A stretch of DNA of 44,652 nucleotides from an uncultured Clostridia bacterium (GTDB lineage Bacteria; Bacillota; Clostridia; Christensenellales; UBA3700), in assembly GCA_945992255.1 (NCBI GenBank), contig CAMFVQ010000053.1:1-44652 (forward strand), read 5' to 3'. The position numbers and the translations under genes were made by a program. Each line of letters opens with the position of its first letter. Positions within the stretch are counted from its first letter, which is position 1. Below, piece after piece: positions 1-7,630 of this stretch. The notes under the pieces were generated by a model that was given only the letters and a program-made list of their open reading frames with translations, was not told the DNA's origin and did no database searches.

Positions 1-85
1 TTCTCCACGCAAGAATTTATTACATAAATTAGGTTGCGTGTGACGCTCGCAGGCTCGCTATTCCGTCGCTTTGCTCCTTACGAAT
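1..85. repeat. 85-bp noncoding direct repeat, copy 1
   Basis: Bases 1-85 recur at 156-240 with one difference (G at 49, A at 204). Each copy holds an inverted repeat: CACGCAA (6-12) pairs with TTGCGTG (34-40), and AATTTA (14-19) pairs with TAAATT (25-30) inside it, giving a hairpin of about 13 bp with a small internal loop. No reading frame of note lies here. Copy 1 begins at the window edge, so the element may extend further left and may be one unit of a longer tandem array with a 155-bp period. Its function is unknown. Confidence 0.9.
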
Positions 86-100
86 CGGTCTCCCCTGCCA

Positions 101-127
101 GCACCAAGTTATTGGTGCTATTTTTTT
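101..127 (+). terminator. Intrinsic-terminator-like hairpin between the repeat copies
   Basis: GCACCAA (101-107) and TTGGTGC (112-118) form a perfect 7-bp stem with a 4-nt loop, followed on the plus strand by TA and seven T (121-127). It would stop transcription entering from the left on the plus strand. The transcript it serves is outside the window. Confidence 0.55.
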
Positions 128-155
128 GCAATTTTTTTCAACGACATCGACGCTA

Positions 156-240
156 TTCTCCACGCAAGAATTTATTACATAAATTAGGTTGCGTGTGACG
201 CTCACAGGCTCGCTATTCCGTCGCTTTGCTCCTTACGAAT
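156..240. repeat. 85-bp noncoding direct repeat, copy 2
   Basis: This is the second copy of the element at 1-85, offset by exactly 155 bp, with the same nested inverted repeat at 161-195. The 70 bp between the copies (86-155) are not repeated within the window. The spacing and size do not fit a CRISPR array. Together with the terminators at 101-127 and 301-329 it makes up the gene-free left edge of the window (1-327). Confidence 0.9.
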
Positions 241-300
241 TATTCTTTATTTATTCTACAACAAAACTGCTCAAAAATCAATAAGTACATCATTCTTTCC

Positions 301-329
301 AAAGAAAAACAAGCCTTTCGGCTTGTTTT
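301..329 (-). terminator. Terminator downstream of spoIVB
   Basis: Bases 306-315 and 320-329 form a perfect 10-bp stem around a TTTC loop. On the minus strand it starts inside the spoIVB stop codon (328-330) and is followed by a short T-rich tail. The A-rich and T-rich arms make it plausible in both directions. It marks the end of the long leftward run of genes. Confidence 0.75.
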
Positions 330-1521
330 ATGCACATTCGCTCAGCATCCAATCGGCATACAATCCATATCCTTTGGTTGGGTCATTGACAAACACGTGT
401 GTTACAGCCCCTACCAATCGACCATTTTGCAAAATCGGACTGCCGCTCATACCTTGCACAATTCCACCGCTGATATCCAAAAGCTCTTTATCAACCACTC
501 GTATCACCATACTTTTGTCATCTTTACTGCTCTGATGACAGGCCTTGATTATCTCAATATCATAGAGTTTTGGCTTAGCACCGGCGATTGTTGTATAAAT
601 TTTTGCTTTGCCAGCTCTTACTTCATCATGAGGAGCTACCGCAATTTTTGGCAAATTCATATTTTTAGCAACCTTACCATAAAGTCCATAGTCGTTATTT
701 TTGCTGACAGTTCCAAGGTTTTTGCTCAGATTGGCGAAATTGCCATTTAGTTCACCTGCACTGCCTCGTTGTCCTTTTTTTACAGACAGAATTTGAGCAT
801 CAAAGATTTCACCGCCATTTGCCACCACATTACCGCCTTGTCTATCTTTGATTGGGTGACCAAGGCAAGCAAACGTATTGGAGTTAGGCTCGACAAAAGT
901 CATTGTACCAATGCCAAGCACGCCATCTTGCAACACAAGCCCCAGTCTTTTAGAGCCATTCAAAGCATCGATGACAGGCACAACCGCAAATTTTCTAGTC
1001 ACTCCACCACGACATATTGTCAACTCCACCTTGTCGCCACTTTGGAGCAAAATACCCACAATATCGTTTTGGCACTTGACCTTTTTACCATCAATCGCTA
1101 CCAAAATATCTCCACTTGCAATATCGCAACCACCAAGCGGCTCTACCACACCTGCGTTGGTGACCACCGAGCATTTGTTTGTTATAACCAAACCATCGAC
1201 TTTGACATTGATTCCAATCGGAAAACCGCCCAACAAAACTTCCTTGCCACCGCTTGATTGTTTGATTGGAAAACCGCCCAACAAGCCAACATCGAATTCA
1301 TCTTTTTGGTCATATTCTTCTAGATTACAGCCAAGACAAGTCGTAAAATTTTGGCTGTCATTATTTACCACTACACAGCTGAAGTCTTGACAACTAGTCG
1401 TTTCAGCTCCCGCACAGCCCACAAAACCAATCGCAACGATCATCATAATTGCCAACAACCCAACTGATACAAAATACGATTTTAGTCCAATTTTCGAGCA
1501 AATTTTTGTATTTTTTGTCAT
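328..1521 (-). CDS. spoIVB: SpoIVB, sporulation signalling serine peptidase (S55)
   Basis: SpoIVB is made in the forespore and secreted into the intermembrane space, where it cleaves SpoIVFA and triggers pro-sigma-K processing. The 397-residue product has an N-terminal membrane segment (about 15-36), a PDZ domain (about 97-180) and a C-terminal S55 peptidase domain. The diagnostic GGIVQGMSGSPI motif sits near residues 352-363, with the catalytic serine about 359. The ATG follows AAGGAG. Two oddities are a 16-residue internal duplication of LLGGFPI (about 80-102) and a lipobox-like VGC at 34-36 followed by four more cysteines. It is the last gene of the recN side of the cluster. In many spore formers spo0A follows, but not here. 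A hairpin overlaps its ribosome site. The sigK gene near the right end encodes the end target of this pathway. Confidence 0.95.
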   Translation of the reverse strand: MTKNTKICSKIGLKSYFVSVGLLAIMMIVAIGFVGCAGAETTSCQDFSCVVVNNDSQNFTTCLGCNLEEYDQKDEFDVGLLGGFPIKQSSGGKEVLLGGFPIGINVKVDGLVITNKCSVVTNAGVVEPLGGCDIASGDILVAIDGKKVKCQNDIVGILLQSGDKVELTICRGGVTRKFAVVPVIDALNGSKRLGLVLQDGVLGIGTMTFVEPNSNTFACLGHPIKDRQGGNVVANGGEIFDAQILSVKKGQRGSAGELNGNFANLSKNLGTVSKNNDYGLYGKVAKNMNLPKIAVAPHDEVRAGKAKIYTTIAGAKPKLYDIEIIKACHQSSKDDKSMVIRVVDKELLDISGGIVQGMSGSPILQNGRLVGAVTHVFVNDPTKGYGLYADWMLSECA

Positions 1522-1531
1522 AAAAAATCTC

Positions 1532-1560
1532 CTTACTTTCTTAGTTTAAGAAAAAGCAAG
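1532..1560 (-). promoter_or_regulatory. Hairpin touching the spoIVB ribosome binding site
   Basis: In the recN-spoIVB gap a 7-bp stem TTTCTTA/TAAGAAA with a 3-nt loop extends past a 2-nt bulge by about five more pairs, and its 3' arm includes the first bases of the AAGGAG site of spoIVB. It could weaken read-through translation from recN mRNA. A weak sigma-G-like promoter (TGTATA, 18 bp, AAACTAA) overlaps the same stretch. Both are inferences from sequence only. Confidence 0.35.
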
Positions 1561-1586
1561 GAGAATATACATTCGTATGTGTTCCA

Positions 1587-3293
1587 TTACAAAGACTTTT
1601 TTAGCAAGGTTGCATTGTCTTTCATTTCCTTAGCGTGCATCAACGCGAACATACTATCATCACTGCCACCTACCAGTCGAGCAAGCTCTTGCAACAATTC
1701 ATCGCCCTCTAGCTTTCTAAGTCTTGTCTTAGTTTGTTCATCTTCCACATACTTGTCGATAAGATAGTGGCTGTCCGCCATAGAAGCAAGTTGTGGCAAG
1801 TGTGTGATTGCAAGCACTTGTTTTTCTTTGCTGATTTTGTACAATTTTTGAGCAACAACTTGTGCAATATGACCACTGATACCGGTATCGATTTCATCGA
1901 AAATCATGCAGTTTATGCCGTCTAGATCAGCAAAAGCTGACTTGACCGCCAACATAAATCTCGACAATTCACCACCTGAGATAATCTTAGACAACTCTCT
2001 GAGTGGTTGACCTGCGTTGGCAGAAAACATAAATATTGGATTGTCAAAGCCGTTGGCATTTGTCACTTTTAGAATGTCATCATCACTAATAGGCTCGCCA
2101 AAATTCGTATCAAATTTACAATTTTTCATACCCAAATGATTGAGTTCATCAATGATGATTTCGCCAAGATTTTTGGCAATTTCACGGCGTTTTTGACTGA
2201 GAATTTTAGAATTTTTGACAAGTTTTGAGCCAACTTTGACCTTTTCATCTTCGAGCAACTCTACTTGTTCTTCGCCCCCCAGATAAAACTCATATTCTTC
2301 GCTCAACTTGTCCCTATACTTCAAAATCTCTTGTATATCAGAGCCATATTTGCGTTTTAATGAACGAATTTTTGCAATTCTTTGCTCGATTCTATCATAT
2401 TCGGCTTGGTCAAACTCACAACTTTCCGCAAATTCTTCGAGCGAATAGCTGAGGTCTTTTAGCTCAGTTTGACAGCTGTCAATTCTCTCGATAAACTCTT
2501 CCAACTCTTCCATATTGTCATTGACACGGTTGAGTTCATTGATAGAAATCGCAAGCCTCTCCAACACGCTACCTTCTTCGCCACTTATAAGTTCGTGACA
2601 AGTGGCAAGTGCGGTCACCAATCGTTCCGAGTTGTTCATAATGTTGCGTTTGGCAACCAATTCTTCCTCTTCGCCCTCTTCAAGTGCGGCTTCATCTATC
2701 TCATCGAGTTGATATTTGACAAGGTCAATATTCTTGCTAAGCTCGCTCAAACTTCCATATTTTTTGAGTTTTGCGACTATTTCAGTATAATTTTTATACA
2801 ATTGTTGCTGAGTTTCTTTGATAGGCTCCAACTCTATTTTGCCAAAATTGTCCACAATTTCGAGATGTCTAGAATTATCAAGCATACTAGCACCCTCGTG
2901 TTGACCATAAATATCAACCATTGTTGAGGTAATCTCTTTGAGTATCGAAAGCGTGACTTTCATTCCGTTGATTGAGCAAGAATTTTTGCCTTCGAGCGTC
3001 ATACTACGCTTGATGACCAACTCATCATCATCGTTGTCAATATCAAAATTTTCGAGAACGGCTTTGGTACGAGGACTGTCAGAAATATCAAAAGTCGCCA
3101 AAACTGATGACATATTTTCGCCATGTCTTATGAGCGATTTGTCAGCACGTTTGCCTAGCACAAAGTTGATGCTGTCAATAATGATAGATTTACCAGCACC
3201 AGTTTCACCGCTGAAAATATTAAGCCCCTTCGAAAATTCGACTTTCAGATGAGCAATAATAGCAATATTGTTGATTGTAATATCTTTTAACAT
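1587..3293 (-). CDS. recN: RecN, SMC-like DNA repair ATPase
   Basis: RecN acts early in recombinational double-strand break repair, tethering DNA ends. The 568-residue protein has the Walker A box GETGAGKS at 29-36, long central coiled coils (about 150-370), the ABC signature ISGGELSRF and the Walker B stretch CMIFDEIDTGISG near the C-terminus, followed by a conserved H-loop region (AITHLPQLA). This is the normal length and architecture. It starts 5 bp after the argR stop with no good Shine-Dalgarno site at the usual distance, so it is probably translated by coupling to argR. The argR-recN pairing is a classic Firmicute arrangement. Confidence 0.97.
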   Translation of the reverse strand: MLKDITINNIAIIAHLKVEFSKGLNIFSGETGAGKSIIIDSINFVLGKRADKSLIRHGENMSSVLATFDISDSPRTKAVLENFDIDNDDDELVIKRSMTLEGKNSCSINGMKVTLSILKEITSTMVDIYGQHEGASMLDNSRHLEIVDNFGKIELEPIKETQQQLYKNYTEIVAKLKKYGSLSELSKNIDLVKYQLDEIDEAALEEGEEEELVAKRNIMNNSERLVTALATCHELISGEEGSVLERLAISINELNRVNDNMEELEEFIERIDSCQTELKDLSYSLEEFAESCEFDQAEYDRIEQRIAKIRSLKRKYGSDIQEILKYRDKLSEEYEFYLGGEEQVELLEDEKVKVGSKLVKNSKILSQKRREIAKNLGEIIIDELNHLGMKNCKFDTNFGEPISDDDILKVTNANGFDNPIFMFSANAGQPLRELSKIISGGELSRFMLAVKSAFADLDGINCMIFDEIDTGISGHIAQVVAQKLYKISKEKQVLAITHLPQLASMADSHYLIDKYVEDEQTKTRLRKLEGDELLQELARLVGGSDDSMFALMHAKEMKDNATLLKKSL

Positions 3294-3298
3294 AATGA

Positions 3299-3751
3299 TT
3301 AAAAACAGCTCTTAAGTTTGCTTACCACGACTTTTGCATCGTGATCTGTGTGAGTTGCAATAAAAATTGTATCATCACCTGCGATAGACCCCAAAATTTC
3401 TTCCATACCAAGATTGTCCACAAAAGCAGCCGCAGAATTTGCACCGCCATGCACAGTCTTGACAACTACCAAATTGCCAGCTTGTTGGATAGCCACCACG
3501 CTCTCACGGAAGATATTGACATACTTCGACAAGTCGCCATAAGTTGAAGCAATTCTCACCTGAGAATACTTATATTTTTTCTCTTTTCCTGCCACTTTCA
3601 CCAATTCCAGCTCTTTGATGTCACGAGAAGCGGTGGCTTGAGTCACATTGCAGCCTTTGTCAATCAAAATCTTGACAAGCTCTTCTTGGGTATCAATTTC
3701 CAAGTCGGCAATAATGCTCAAAATCAGCTCTTGTCTTTGTTTTTTTGTCAT
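3299..3751 (-). CDS. argR: ArgR, arginine-responsive transcription regulator
   Basis: ArgR is a hexameric repressor/activator of arginine biosynthesis and catabolism. The 150-residue product has an N-terminal winged helix (about 1-70, with TQATASRDIKEL as the recognition helix) and a C-terminal oligomerisation and arginine-binding domain with the GSIAGDDTI motif (about residue 121). The start follows GGGGAG. It begins 1 bp after the nadK stop, so nadK-argR-recN are one transcript. Some recN-linked ArgR paralogues may regulate other genes, and the sequence alone does not decide that. Confidence 0.95.
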   Translation of the reverse strand: MTKKQRQELILSIIADLEIDTQEELVKILIDKGCNVTQATASRDIKELELVKVAGKEKKYKYSQVRIASTYGDLSKYVNIFRESVVAIQQAGNLVVVKTVHGGANSAAAFVDNLGMEEILGSIAGDDTIFIATHTDHDAKVVVSKLKSCF

Positions 3752-3752
3752 T

Positions 3753-4583
3753 TTAATCTCCCCAGTTGCTCAGTTTGTGCAACAACTTTTGATAAAAATT
3801 GATATTGTTAAGTCGAATAAATTTTGCAGAAAATGCGTTTTTCTCTACATTTATTGTGGTATTTGTATGGAATTTTGCCACAATTTTGCCATCAACGACC
3901 AGTTTCATACCGCTAGTATTGGTGGTAGACAAGCTAATTTTGCTGTTGCCGTTGACAACCATAGGACAGCTGTGCAAAGTGTGCGGACATACCATATTGA
4001 TAAGCAAAGCATCGACATCAGGCGACAAGATAGGACCACCGCAAGACAACGAGTAAGCTGTCGAACCGGTAGGTGTCGAAACAAGCACGCCATCACCTCT
4101 GATTTTGTCGGTATAGGTGTCATCAATATCAATAGCCACCGTTACAATATGGCAGTTGTCGATACTCGATAGCAGCACTTCATTGAGCGAATAAAAGACC
4201 TTGCCGTCCACACTCACTTTGAGCATAAGACGGTCTTCAATATCATATTCGCCTGTCAAAATCCTATCCACAGAATTGTCAATTTGCGTTTTGTCAAGCT
4301 CGGTTAGGAATCCGATTTTGCCCATATTGACACCAAGGATTGGCTTGTTGTGAGTTGCACATTTGGACATAACAGACAGCATTGTGCCATCGCCGCCAAA
4401 AGCAACAAGTATATCGCACTCTCGCACGACTTTGCTCATTGTGTAAACGTTGTTAGGATAATACTCTTTTGCATTATCGCACACCAAATAACTAGCACCT
4501 TTTTTGTCCAAAGTGTCAGTAAATTGTTTGCAAACTTTGCAGTCAATATCTCTATTCAAGTTGGTATAAATTCCAAATTTCAT
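3753..4583 (-). CDS. nadK: NAD kinase
   Basis: NadK phosphorylates NAD to NADP in the cytoplasm. The 276-residue product has the GGDGT motif at 63-67 and the second substrate loop LVSTPTGSTAYSLSCGGP near 168-185, both typical of the family, and is close to the usual length. No Shine-Dalgarno sequence precedes the ATG. Instead a strong promoter ends 6 nt upstream (4590-4618), which suggests a leaderless transcript in addition to read-through from tlyA. It is followed directly by argR. The dxs-tlyA-nadK-argR-recN order is common in Clostridia. Confidence 0.96.
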   Translation of the reverse strand: MKFGIYTNLNRDIDCKVCKQFTDTLDKKGASYLVCDNAKEYYPNNVYTMSKVVRECDILVAFGGDGTMLSVMSKCATHNKPILGVNMGKIGFLTELDKTQIDNSVDRILTGEYDIEDRLMLKVSVDGKVFYSLNEVLLSSIDNCHIVTVAIDIDDTYTDKIRGDGVLVSTPTGSTAYSLSCGGPILSPDVDALLINMVCPHTLHSCPMVVNGNSKISLSTTNTSGMKLVVDGKIVAKFHTNTTINVEKNAFSAKFIRLNNINFYQKLLHKLSNWGD

Positions 4584-4589
4584 ACAAAT

Positions 4590-4618
4590 ATTATAGACTA
4601 AAATGTATAATTATTCAA
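4590..4618 (-). promoter_or_regulatory. Sigma-A promoter of nadK, leaderless spacing
   Basis: TTGAAT (4613-4618) and TATAAT (4590-4595) are separated by exactly 17 bp. The -35 box overlaps the end of tlyA. Only 6 nt separate the -10 box from the nadK ATG, so the predicted start site falls on or next to the A of the start codon. Confidence 0.6.
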
Positions 4619-5333
4619 TAGTTTTGTATAGGAATATCAAAAATTCTATATTTTTCTTTTCTTTAATTGGTGCAGTTGTTGTACCCAAAACATCAAATCC
4701 AAGGCTTTTCGCAAAGTTTTTGATGTCCTCCACCGCTTCTTCTCTTGCCTTTTTGTCGGTGACAATTCCAGTTTTGGACAAATATTTTTTACCCACCTCG
4801 AATTGTGGTTTGATCAACGCAATACATTTTCCGCCCACTTCCAACAGATTGTGAACAGTCGGCAAAATAAGCTTCAATGATATAAAAGACACGTCTACCG
4901 AACAAAACTTACACTTCTCGCCCAAATCTTGCCAAGTCAAAAATCTAGCATTTATTCTATCTTTTATCACGACTTTTGGGTTGTTTTTAAGCTCTTCATC
5001 GAAAGCACACTCGCCCACATCTACCGCAAAAACTTTCTTTGCTCCAGCTTGCAACATACAATCGGTAAATCCGCCATTGGAAGCTCCAATATCTGCACAA
5101 ACCAAGCCTTGTGGCAAATATCCAAAGTCATCGAAAGCCTTTTGCAGTTTGTCACCACCTAGAGAAGCAAAAGAAAAATTGGCAAGTATCTCTACATTGT
5201 CAACTTCACTTACATCGAAAGCGGCTTTTGTCACGACTTTGCCACCCACGCTGACCATATTTTCTTTGATCATTTGTTGGGCTTTGGTGCGAGAATAGCC
5301 CATATTTTCCACCAAAAACTTATCCAATCTCAT
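4611..5333 (-). CDS. tlyA: TlyA family rRNA 2'-O-methyltransferase
   Basis: This is a TlyA/hemolysin-A type protein of 240 residues. An N-terminal S4 RNA-binding domain (about 1-60, starting MRLDKFLVE) is followed by an FtsJ/RrmJ-like methyltransferase fold with the SAM motif ADIGASNGGFTD (about 79-90). Characterised TlyA proteins methylate 2'-hydroxyls of 16S and 23S rRNA; related proteins were long annotated as hemolysins. The substrate here is inferred. It overlaps the dxs stop by 4 bp (ATGA), so it is translationally coupled to it. The length is slightly below that of the B. subtilis homologue YqxC. Confidence 0.9.
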   Translation of the reverse strand: MRLDKFLVENMGYSRTKAQQMIKENMVSVGGKVVTKAAFDVSEVDNVEILANFSFASLGGDKLQKAFDDFGYLPQGLVCADIGASNGGFTDCMLQAGAKKVFAVDVGECAFDEELKNNPKVVIKDRINARFLTWQDLGEKCKFCSVDVSFISLKLILPTVHNLLEVGGKCIALIKPQFEVGKKYLSKTGIVTDKKAREEAVEDIKNFAKSLGFDVLGTTTAPIKEKKNIEFLIFLYKTIE

Positions 5334-7027
5334 AGCTTTTCCACGAAGGTAGCAATGCTTTGAGCATCTAGACCATGTTCTTTCAAAATCTCAGCAGTTG
5401 TGGCTTGAATATATGTATTATCCCCAAGATTTTTTGCAAAAAGTGCCACATTTTGATTGTTTTTGTTATAGTATTCTAGCACTGCCGACCACAATCCGCC
5501 ACAGCTTGCGTTGTCCTCTAACACAACGATTTTTGTATCTTTGATCTCATCGAGCATTTCGCTGTCAAGAGGCTTGACAAATCTAGCATTGATGACATTG
5601 ACATTGATATTTTTCTCTGCAAGCAACTTGCAAGCTGTCATAGCAATTTCGTTCATCAAAGCACCGCCAGCCAAAATTGTGACTTTGTTGTTTTGGTCAA
5701 AGCAAATTTTCTCGAATTTACCTATTTGGATAGGCTCATGCACAAGAAAATCATATTTTGATTCGCCTTTTGGGTATCTGATAGCCACAGGACAATCACA
5801 AAGAAGCGAAAAATCAAGCATATTTTCCAGTTCTACATAATCTTTAGGTTGCATAATGCAGATATTTGGCATACATCTAAGGAAAGACACATCATAAATT
5901 CCTTGATGAGTTTCGCCATCATTGCTCACAATGCCAGCCCTGTCAATGCACACAGTCACAGGCAAATTGTTCAAGCAAATATCGTGCAATAAGCTGTCGA
6001 ATGAGCGTTGCAAAAATGTCGAATACACAGCAAAATAAGGTCTTTTTCCGCCGAGTGCCAACCCTGAAGCCATAGTCATTGCGTGTGCTTCAGCAATGCC
6101 CACATCGACAAATCTATCCTTATGCTTTTGAGCAAAATCATTGAGTCCTACACCATCTTTCATAGCGGCAGTTATTGCCCAAATATCCTTGTTTTCATCA
6201 GCCATTTTGCACAATTTTTGTCCAAAAACGTTGGAGAAAGAGTTGCTAGATTGGCTTGTGCTGTATCCGTGATAACCTACTGGGTCGTCCTCAGCAGGTT
6301 TATATCCTCTGCCTTTTTGGGTAATTGCATGGATAATAACCGTTTGGTCAGAGTTTTTTGCGAACTCGAGAGCCTTGACAATCTCCTCGAAATTGTGTCC
6401 ATCAATGCTTCCATAATATTTTACACCAATGCGATTGAGAGAATTGTATTTGGTCAAATTGTCCAATCTAGACAAAAAATACGATGTATATGTTTCATTT
6501 TCAGAGATAGACATTTTGTTGTCATTGATGATAATAATTTGTTTGTTAGATCCAAAAGAAATATCATTTAGAGCCTCGCAAATAAGCCCTCCAGTCATAG
6601 CTCCATCACCCAGAATAGAAATGATTTGGCTATCTGTCAAAGCTCTGGCAAGTCCACACGCAACGGACAAAGAGGTAGATGCGTGACCTGTGTTGGCAAT
6701 ATCGAACTCGCTTTCTTGGAATTTTGGAAATCCTGACACGCCATCGCTTTGTCTGAGTCTGTTGAAGCCTTGCTTTCTGCCAGTCAAAATTTTGTGGGTA
6801 TAACATTGGTGTCCCACATCAAAAATCAATTTATCTTTTGGAAAATCGAACACATAGTGAAGTCCAACGACCAATTCTACCACTCCCAAATTGGAAGATA
6901 GATGACCGCCATTTTGAAGAACGGATCTAACAATGAGTTCTCTTATATCACTAGACAGCTCAGGTAGTTGGTTAATATTCAGTTTTTTGACATCACTTGA
7001 TGTACTAATTTTGTCTAAAATGCTCAT
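5330..7027 (-). CDS. dxs: 1-deoxy-D-xylulose-5-phosphate synthase
   Basis: DXS condenses pyruvate and glyceraldehyde 3-phosphate with thiamine diphosphate, the first step of the MEP isoprenoid pathway. The 565-residue protein carries the N-terminal TPP domain with GHQCYTHK (about 71) and GDGAMTGG (about 139), the transketolase pyrimidine domain with the DGETHQGIYD segment, RYPKGE, and a C-terminal transketolase domain. It is somewhat shorter than the usual 620 residues, mainly through shorter loops; no catalytic motif is missing. The ATG has an AAAGGA site and overlaps the upstream membrane-protein gene by 23 bp. The MEP enzymes ispG and dxr lie elsewhere in the window. Confidence 0.96.
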   Translation of the reverse strand: MSILDKISTSSDVKKLNINQLPELSSDIRELIVRSVLQNGGHLSSNLGVVELVVGLHYVFDFPKDKLIFDVGHQCYTHKILTGRKQGFNRLRQSDGVSGFPKFQESEFDIANTGHASTSLSVACGLARALTDSQIISILGDGAMTGGLICEALNDISFGSNKQIIIINDNKMSISENETYTSYFLSRLDNLTKYNSLNRIGVKYYGSIDGHNFEEIVKALEFAKNSDQTVIIHAITQKGRGYKPAEDDPVGYHGYSTSQSSNSFSNVFGQKLCKMADENKDIWAITAAMKDGVGLNDFAQKHKDRFVDVGIAEAHAMTMASGLALGGKRPYFAVYSTFLQRSFDSLLHDICLNNLPVTVCIDRAGIVSNDGETHQGIYDVSFLRCMPNICIMQPKDYVELENMLDFSLLCDCPVAIRYPKGESKYDFLVHEPIQIGKFEKICFDQNNKVTILAGGALMNEIAMTACKLLAEKNINVNVINARFVKPLDSEMLDEIKDTKIVVLEDNASCGGLWSAVLEYYNKNNQNVALFAKNLGDNTYIQATTAEILKEHGLDAQSIATFVEKL

Positions 7028-7583
7028 TTTTGTCCTTTTTCTTTGGTGTCAACCTTGATAAGAGCTTGGCAACCATCACTATGATTTGTTCGCTATTGTT
7101 GACTGAAATGCCTTTTACGGTAGCTTTTCCACCTACTGTCAAAGCGGTAACAATGCTTGATACAACTATTGTTGCGACCAATCCATTTAGCCCAATTTGA
7201 CTTAGTTTGATAGAGATATTTACACAACAACCGCCACTTAAAATGCCACACATATCACCCACGACATCGTTGCAAATATTGTTGACTTTCTCGTTGCTCT
7301 CTATCAGTTTTTGCACTATTTTACGCACTCTATGACAAGGCGCACAGCTCATTGCAATTTGCAGATTGCTAGAAGTCGCACTCACTCCTATAGAGTCGAA
7401 AATTATACTTACCAGTATCAAGAATGTCAAGATAAATATTTGTATAAATATATCTGATGACTTGGTAGCAATCTGAGATACCAGACCTACCACCACTGCG
7501 AGAAAAAATGTAAAAATGGTTACTTGAATTGTCCAAATCACATATTCTCTATTTTCTTGACCCAGCTTTTGATTTTTGCCCAT
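7005..7583 (-). CDS. CNNM/DUF21-like small membrane protein, no CBS domains
   Basis: The 192-residue product is not a confident family match. It shows hydrophobic segments at about 15-40, 44-66 and 127-150, and a C-terminal stretch (about 148-175, GGKATVKGISVNNSEQI) that resembles the end of the CNNM (DUF21) transmembrane domain of CorB/CorC-type magnesium and cobalt proteins. The cytoplasmic CBS pair and CorC domain of those proteins are absent. Cysteines are clustered near 80-120. No Shine-Dalgarno site is visible before the ATG. It sits between ispA and dxs and overlaps dxs by 23 bp, so it is part of that operon. A metal-transport or metal-sensing role is only a guess. Confidence 0.7.
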   Translation of the reverse strand: MGKNQKLGQENREYVIWTIQVTIFTFFLAVVVGLVSQIATKSSDIFIQIFILTFLILVSIIFDSIGVSATSSNLQIAMSCAPCHRVRKIVQKLIESNEKVNNICNDVVGDMCGILSGGCCVNISIKLSQIGLNGLVATIVVSSIVTALTVGGKATVKGISVNNSEQIIVMVAKLLSRLTPKKKDKNEHFRQN

Positions 7584-7630
7584 ACATTATTATACGAATA
7601 TATGGACTATATTATTTATATTATTCTATA

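Noticed and set aside
1-240. A CRISPR array
   Set aside because: Only two copies of 85 bp with a 70-bp spacer, and no cas genes; outside the size range of CRISPR repeats.
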